17,115 nt of DNA from an uncultured Lachnospiraceae bacterium (GTDB taxonomy: Bacteria; Bacillota; Clostridia; Lachnospirales; Lachnospiraceae), in the NCBI GenBank assembly GCA_902803625.1, contig CADCQV010000029.1:1-17115 (forward strand), read 5' to 3'. Below the pieces are notes generated by a model. The model saw nothing but the letters and a program-made list of their open reading frames with translations, did not search any database and was not told the DNA's origin. A program made the translations under genes and the position numbers. This document shows, one piece after another, positions 12,569 through 17,115 of the stretch (the first letter of the stretch is position 1; each line of letters opens with the position of its first letter).

Positions 12569-15500
12569 ATGGAAACTATTGTATTTGAATACGATATACA
12601 GTCTGATGTGATGAGTTTTTCCAGAAATGTGGCGAAATTCATTCCCTGTCAGGTCAAGATATCCAATTACAGCGAGTCACTTGAGATCGCCGGGAAGGTA
12701 TGTCCCGACGATGTTAAGAGAGCAATAATGTTCTTCAGGCCAATGCGTTATGATTCCCCCGGGCGCAGGGAGTTTTTTCGTTTAATGGATTTCAACGGCG
12801 CTTTCCGCTGGTACAAGGTGAGCGGAAAGACCATTATGGACGAGAATAACAGACCGGCGCTTTTGTACGGTACCTATAAGCCTGTGGACATCAATGATGA
12901 AGTTGAAGGCCTCGAGATACGCAGCGTGACGGATGAGCTCACGGGACTGGACAGCCCTGTGGAATTCTGCTCTAAGCTCAACAGTGCCTATGAGGAGAGG
13001 ACTGTCGGAGAGATACCGAATCTCATTCTGGTAGAGCTTCCTGGATTCAAGAGGCTTAAGGATGATGAGGGAAGTGAGCGGGCAGACAGCCTTATCGTGG
13101 ATGTTTCGAGGATATTCAAGCGTTCACTCCGTACCAGCGATATCGTCGGCAGACTCAATGAAAACAGCTTTCTTATCTATATGAGGGATATTACGGATCC
13201 CGGTATCGTAGCGGACAAATCCACCTATTTTAACCGTGCCATAAAGAATATCTGGACAAATTCCTTCGTGGAAAATCCCGAGAATATTGTAGCTGTCGGT
13301 GTGGCTCTTATGACGGATGACGGTATTCCGGACTATGATGTCATGCTGAAAAAGGCCCGGGAGGCTGCAGAGGAAGCCAAAAAGGCGGAAAGAGGCGGTC
13401 TTGTCATCTTCGATAAGGAGATGAAGGGCAGGAACGATATTGTCGACAGGCCTGAGGAGATAAGTGATATCAGGCTGATAAAGAGCGTTCTTGATCCCAT
13501 TATGTCCCTTGCTTATGCAGTAGATGAGGATTATAACCTTCTCTATATGAATAATGCCCTGCGTGACAGATTCAGCGAGCCGGTCTCAGGACACTGCTAT
13601 GAGGTTATCAAGGGCAGGAAAGAGCCCTGCATAGACTGTCCCATAAAGAAGCTTGAGGAAGGTCATTCCACAGCGGACACGGATGTTTACTCACCGTATT
13701 TAAGAAGCGATCTCCGTACCAGGATCACCCGGATCTCCACAGGAGACAGGAAGAATGCATACGTGATCCTTGATGTCAATGAGGACACAAAAACCGAGAT
13801 GCAGAATATCCATAAGAGTATGGAGAGGTTTAATGATGCGATCTACCGCTCCTCGGATATCATATGGGAGATAAACTTAAGCAGGAATAAGTGCACCAGG
13901 GTCAGGGAAGAGAACATAATGTATGTTCTTGACAGCTATGTGGCGGACTATGAAAAGCTCAGGAAGCAGTACCTTGACCACGTGATCCACTATGATGACA
14001 GGGAGGATTTCCTCTATGCCACCGATCCCGGTTATTTCAGGGAATCCAGGAAAAAGGGAGAGCTTGAGTTCCATAGACAGGTACGCCTCCTTCATCAGGA
14101 CGGATCATTCCACTGGTATGACATAAATACCGTTTTCCTTCCGGTGAAGGATGAGGACGAGGACGAGCTCGTATTTATTACAGCCAAGGACATTAATGAG
14201 ATAAAAAATGATATTGCCCGGAATGCTGCGATAGAGAATAAGTATAAGGCAATGCTTGACAATAATGTTTTCCTGAACGAGCTCGCCCAGGATAATGAGA
14301 GATACGAGCATGTCAATGAGCTTTCGGGTATCTATGTATTTGAATACAAGGCCGCTGAGCATAGCTATTATGTATGCTCGAACTTCGAGGACATGTTTGT
14401 CCTGACTCCTGATATGAAGGACAATGCCTGGTCCTTCCTGGAGAGCTTCAGGGTTGTCCGTGAAGACAGGAAGCGGTATGAGGAGTTTATCGAAGACGTA
14501 AAGACAGAGCCGAATACCCACAGGATCACGGTAAAGATCATAAATAAATTCGATGTGCCGATATGGTTTACCGTTACGGTGCAGACCTTAAACGGCCTGA
14601 ATAACCAGCTGACACGTGTCCTGGGCATACTTCAGGATGTCAACAGCGAAATGGAGGTAAAGGCGGAGCTGGAGTTCAGGGCTGATTACGATTCCCTGAC
14701 AAAGCTCTATAATTCAGAGGCCTTTTACAGGAACGTATCCGAGAAGATACATCTTATGAAGGATACCCACTTCGCCATTATCGCAACGGATATAGAGCAT
14801 TTCCGTATCATAAATGACAGATTCGGAGTGGATACCGGCAACAGATGCCTCATAGCCATGGGGGATGCGATACGGGACAGCCTTTCAAAAAATGATATAG
14901 CCGGACGCTATGAGGCTGATATGTTCTCCATCCTTATAAGCTACAAGAGAGAAGAGGACATTTTGACCTTCATCAGAAAGCTGAACAGCCGCTTTGATTT
15001 TGAAGAGGCAAAGCTCTGCGGCTCCGTGCTCTGCTTTGGTATCTATAAGATCACAAACAGGGATGTCGCGATAAGGCTTATGTGTGACCGGGCAAGGCTT
15101 GCGAAGAAGGACATCAAGGGCAATATGCTCACGAATTTCGCGATCTATGATGACAGGATAAGGCTGATGCAGAGGAAGGTCTCCCAGATGGAGAGCGAGA
15201 TGCAGACGGCTCTTGATAACGAGGAATTTGTGATGTACCTTCAGCCGAAGATTGATCTTCATACCGAGAAGATCTGCGGGGCTGAGGCACTGGTCCGCTG
15301 GAATCATCCCACGGGAGGCTTAAGGCTTCCGGGCGAGTTCCTGCCTTACTTTGAGAGCAACGGCTTCATAAAGAAGCTTGACGAATATATGTGGATGGCA
15401 GCTGCCAGATATCTGTCCCACCTAAAGGAAATGGATCTCACGGTTCCGATATCCGTTAATATTTCCAGATATCATATAGGAAGCACGGATCTTATCAGTA

Positions 15501-15958
15501 TGCTTCTTGAGCTCACCAGGCAGTACGGTATTGATAACAGGAATCTGGAGCTCGAGATAACCGAAACCCTTTTCACCGAAGACGTGGAAAAGCTTTATGA
15601 GATCATGAATGCCCTGAAAACCGAGGGCTTTGTTGTCCAGATGGATGATTTCGGAACGGGTTATTCATCTTTAAATATGCTTAGAGAAGCTCCTGTGGAC
15701 GTTATAAAGATAGACAGGTATTTTGTCGATGAGATAATGTCCACAAAGAGAGGAAGGATAATAATAGAGAACTCCGTCGCAATGTCAAAGCAGCTAGGAT
15801 TAACCGTTGTTGCGGAGGGTGTGGAGACGAAGGAGCAGGTGGATTTCCTGAAATCCATAAACTGTGATGTGGCTCAGGGCTATTATTATTCAAGACCTTT
15901 AGATATGGAGGAGTTTGAAAAGCTGCTTCTCAAAATAAACAGAGGAATGGAAGAATAA
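12569..15958 (+). CDS. PAS-rich c-di-GMP phosphodiesterase with two degenerate GGDEF domains and an EAL domain
   Basis: 1129 residues, no signal peptide or membrane helix seen, so a cytosolic sensor. ATG 12569 is chosen because the promoter places the RNA start near 12533 and GGAGAAGA precedes; the in-frame TTG 12539 would have no leader. Order: PAS-like (about 1-110); GGDEF-like (118-290) with NENSF at 197-201 instead of GGDEF; PAS (305-405) carrying Cys343, Cys354 and Cys357; PAS_3 (430-545); PAS-like (585-690); GGDEF-like (700-865) with EADMF at 782-786; EAL (870-1123). The EAL domain keeps EALVRW (906-908), ELEITE, DDFGTGYSSL (from 1026), IKIDR, VVAEGVET and QGYYYSRP, so c-di-GMP hydrolysis is likely. 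The GGDEF domains are probably not cyclases but may bind GTP and regulate. The gene is coupled to the next by a TAATG overlap. Confidence 0.93.
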   Translation: METIVFEYDIQSDVMSFSRNVAKFIPCQVKISNYSESLEIAGKVCPDDVKRAIMFFRPMRYDSPGRREFFRLMDFNGAFRWYKVSGKTIMDENNRPALLYGTYKPVDINDEVEGLEIRSVTDELTGLDSPVEFCSKLNSAYEERTVGEIPNLILVELPGFKRLKDDEGSERADSLIVDVSRIFKRSLRTSDIVGRLNENSFLIYMRDITDPGIVADKSTYFNRAIKNIWTNSFVENPENIVAVGVALMTDDGIPDYDVMLKKAREAAEEAKKAERGGLVIFDKEMKGRNDIVDRPEEISDIRLIKSVLDPIMSLAYAVDEDYNLLYMNNALRDRFSEPVSGHCYEVIKGRKEPCIDCPIKKLEEGHSTADTDVYSPYLRSDLRTRITRISTGDRKNAYVILDVNEDTKTEMQNIHKSMERFNDAIYRSSDIIWEINLSRNKCTRVREENIMYVLDSYVADYEKLRKQYLDHVIHYDDREDFLYATDPGYFRESRKKGELEFHRQVRLLHQDGSFHWYDINTVFLPVKDEDEDELVFITAKDINEIKNDIARNAAIENKYKAMLDNNVFLNELAQDNERYEHVNELSGIYVFEYKAAEHSYYVCSNFEDMFVLTPDMKDNAWSFLESFRVVREDRKRYEEFIEDVKTEPNTHRITVKIINKFDVPIWFTVTVQTLNGLNNQLTRVLGILQDVNSEMEVKAELEFRADYDSLTKLYNSEAFYRNVSEKIHLMKDTHFAIIATDIEHFRIINDRFGVDTGNRCLIAMGDAIRDSLSKNDIAGRYEADMFSILISYKREEDILTFIRKLNSRFDFEEAKLCGSVLCFGIYKITNRDVAIRLMCDRARLAKKDIKGNMLTNFAIYDDRIRLMQRKVSQMESEMQTALDNEEFVMYLQPKIDLHTEKICGAEALVRWNHPTGGLRLPGEFLPYFESNGFIKKLDEYMWMAAARYLSHLKEMDLTVPISVNISRYHIGSTDLISMLLELTRQYGIDNRNLELEITETLFTEDVEKLYEIMNALKTEGFVVQMDDFGTGYSSLNMLREAPVDVIKIDRYFVDEIMSTKRGRIIIENSVAMSKQLGLTVVAEGVETKEQVDFLKSINCDVAQGYYYSRPLDMEEFEKLLLKINRGMEE

Positions 15959-17115
15959 TGATCTTTGTAAAGCATGACAAGTTAAAAGAGGGAATGAGGA
16001 TCGCAAAGCCCATTTACGACAAAAAGGGAGTGCTTCTGTATGAAAGGGATTCAAAGCTCACAAGACAGGGTATTGAGTCCGTGCATAATTTCGGGATCAT
16101 TGGTCTTTACATCCTTGAACCGGCTGAACCGGTCCCTCCCTTGACAGACGAGGATATAGAGTTCGAGAAGTTCCAGATGGTATCCACCTTTACCATCCAG
16201 GACGAGTGGAAGAGTATCAGGGAAAAGGGTCAGGCTCCCGCAACTCCCACCCTGGTTTCACAGATAATAAAAAGATACGGAAGACTTGATCATAAGCTGA
16301 ATTTTGTACAGTCACTGAGATCACAGGAGGATAAGCATTATAAGCATGCCCTTAATGTGGCCATCCTCTGTGCGCTTATCACCCACAAGATGAACGTGAA
16401 ATTAAGCGAGCAGAATGATACGGTGACGGCGGCTCTTGTCCACGACATCGGGAAGCTCGACACTCCGCAGGAGATAGAAATAAAGACCGAAGGTCTTTCC
16501 GATGCGGATAATGAATATATTTCAAAGTATGAGGCCCTGGGCTTCCAGTTTCTGGACAACGTATTTGACAGCACCCCGTCGGTAAAGCGGCTTATCATGC
16601 AGGCCTTCAGGTACAGGGAATCCTTCAGGAAGGGGAATCCCGATCCTAACGCAAAGATATCCATAGGGGCGAAGATATTGACGGTTGCGGATAAATTTGA
16701 TTCCATAACCGCAATGAACGAGCATGCAGAGCCGACCTCGGAAATATCGGCGATAAGGTATCTTATGGATAATCCCGAGATCTATGATTCCACGGTTACG
16801 GATGCCCTTGTGGACAGCATCAATATCCTTGTTCCCGGCTGCACTGTGGAGCTTACCAACGGCGAAAAGGGTCTGGTGATCACGGAGAACCCGAGGAATG
16901 TATTAAAGCCGGTTGTCCTTATGTTCTCGGACAATTCCATAATAGATCTGGGACAGGAGCTTATATACGGAAATCTTGATATAAAGGATGTTATGAAGAC
17001 CATGGACAACAGGGTTGCCATAGACAGGAGCGCCATGGAATCCGGGTTCGGAATGGTCAAGGCAGATGAGCCTGCAGCCATAGATCCCGATATGCTGGAT
17101 TTCGCAGCGGAGAGC
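15958..17115 (+). CDS. HD-GYP-related protein with degenerate active site (3' end outside window)
   Basis: 386 residues are visible and the frame is open at the window end. The ATG overlaps the stop of the EAL gene by one base (TAATG), so translation is likely coupled. The N-terminus (HDKLKEGMRIAKPIYDKKG) is the small beta domain often before HD-GYP. The HD part has His130 in KHALNV, His162-Asp163 in VHDIGKL, and VADKFDSITAMN. However the usual His of the 'HP..G' motif is Tyr191 (KYEALGF), the HHE motif is replaced by FRYRE (217-221), and no GYP is present (KGNPDPN). Loss of several metal ligands argues against c-di-GMP hydrolysis; a c-di-GMP binding or partner role is an inference. The region after about residue 300 is a further beta-like segment of unknown function. 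Confidence 0.88.
   Translation, partial: MIFVKHDKLKEGMRIAKPIYDKKGVLLYERDSKLTRQGIESVHNFGIIGLYILEPAEPVPPLTDEDIEFEKFQMVSTFTIQDEWKSIREKGQAPATPTLVSQIIKRYGRLDHKLNFVQSLRSQEDKHYKHALNVAILCALITHKMNVKLSEQNDTVTAALVHDIGKLDTPQEIEIKTEGLSDADNEYISKYEALGFQFLDNVFDSTPSVKRLIMQAFRYRESFRKGNPDPNAKISIGAKILTVADKFDSITAMNEHAEPTSEISAIRYLMDNPEIYDSTVTDALVDSINILVPGCTVELTNGEKGLVITENPRNVLKPVVLMFSDNSIIDLGQELIYGNLDIKDVMKTMDNRVAIDRSAMESGFGMVKADEPAAIDPDMLDFAAES

Overview
The window looks like a low-to-mid GC Firmicute chromosome, most likely a Lachnospiraceae-type clostridium. The support is a clostridial PPi-type pyruvate phosphate dikinase, the lepA-hemW pair downstream of rpsT, frequent AGG/AGA and ATA codons, strong Shine-Dalgarno sites and sigma-A-like promoters. 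The genus is not determined. No tRNA, rRNA, CRISPR array, transposase or prophage gene was seen. Most genes read on the + strand.

Left part (1-3376): the C-terminal two thirds of ppdK (5' end outside the window) runs into a hairpin that can terminate from both sides. Convergent to it is an uncharacterised minus-strand protein with a possible DUF5348-like C-terminus. A divergent small protein with an RsbW-like ATPase flavour follows.

Cell-surface part (3377-8076): a secreted NlpC/P60 peptidoglycan hydrolase with two SH3 domains is preceded by a cluster of TGTTAN half-sites. Two of them form a perfect match to the WalR (YycF) box, the usual switch for cell-wall hydrolases. After a terminator and a short widely dispersed hairpin repeat comes a large secreted M6-family zinc metalloprotease with an unrecognised basic C-terminal region.

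Intergenic and translation part (8077-12424): a 572-base gap holds a 12-bp perfect inverted repeat overlapping a run of DnaA-box-like sites, several small palindromes, and a consensus promoter for rpsT. rpsT starts with UUG behind a structured leader. After its terminator come a small unknown gene, lepA (EF-4) and hemW (haem chaperone, radical SAM). The sporulation genes gpr/spoIIP usually found between rpsT and lepA, and hrcA usually found after hemW, are absent here.

Signalling part (12425-17115): a strong promoter drives a two-gene c-di-GMP unit. The first gene is a PAS-rich protein with two degenerate GGDEF domains and an apparently intact EAL phosphodiesterase domain. It overlaps by one base a HD-GYP-related gene that lacks several metal ligands and runs off the window. 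The most notable items are the WalR-box cluster, the DnaA-box/inverted-repeat island, and the mixed intact/degenerate c-di-GMP pair.
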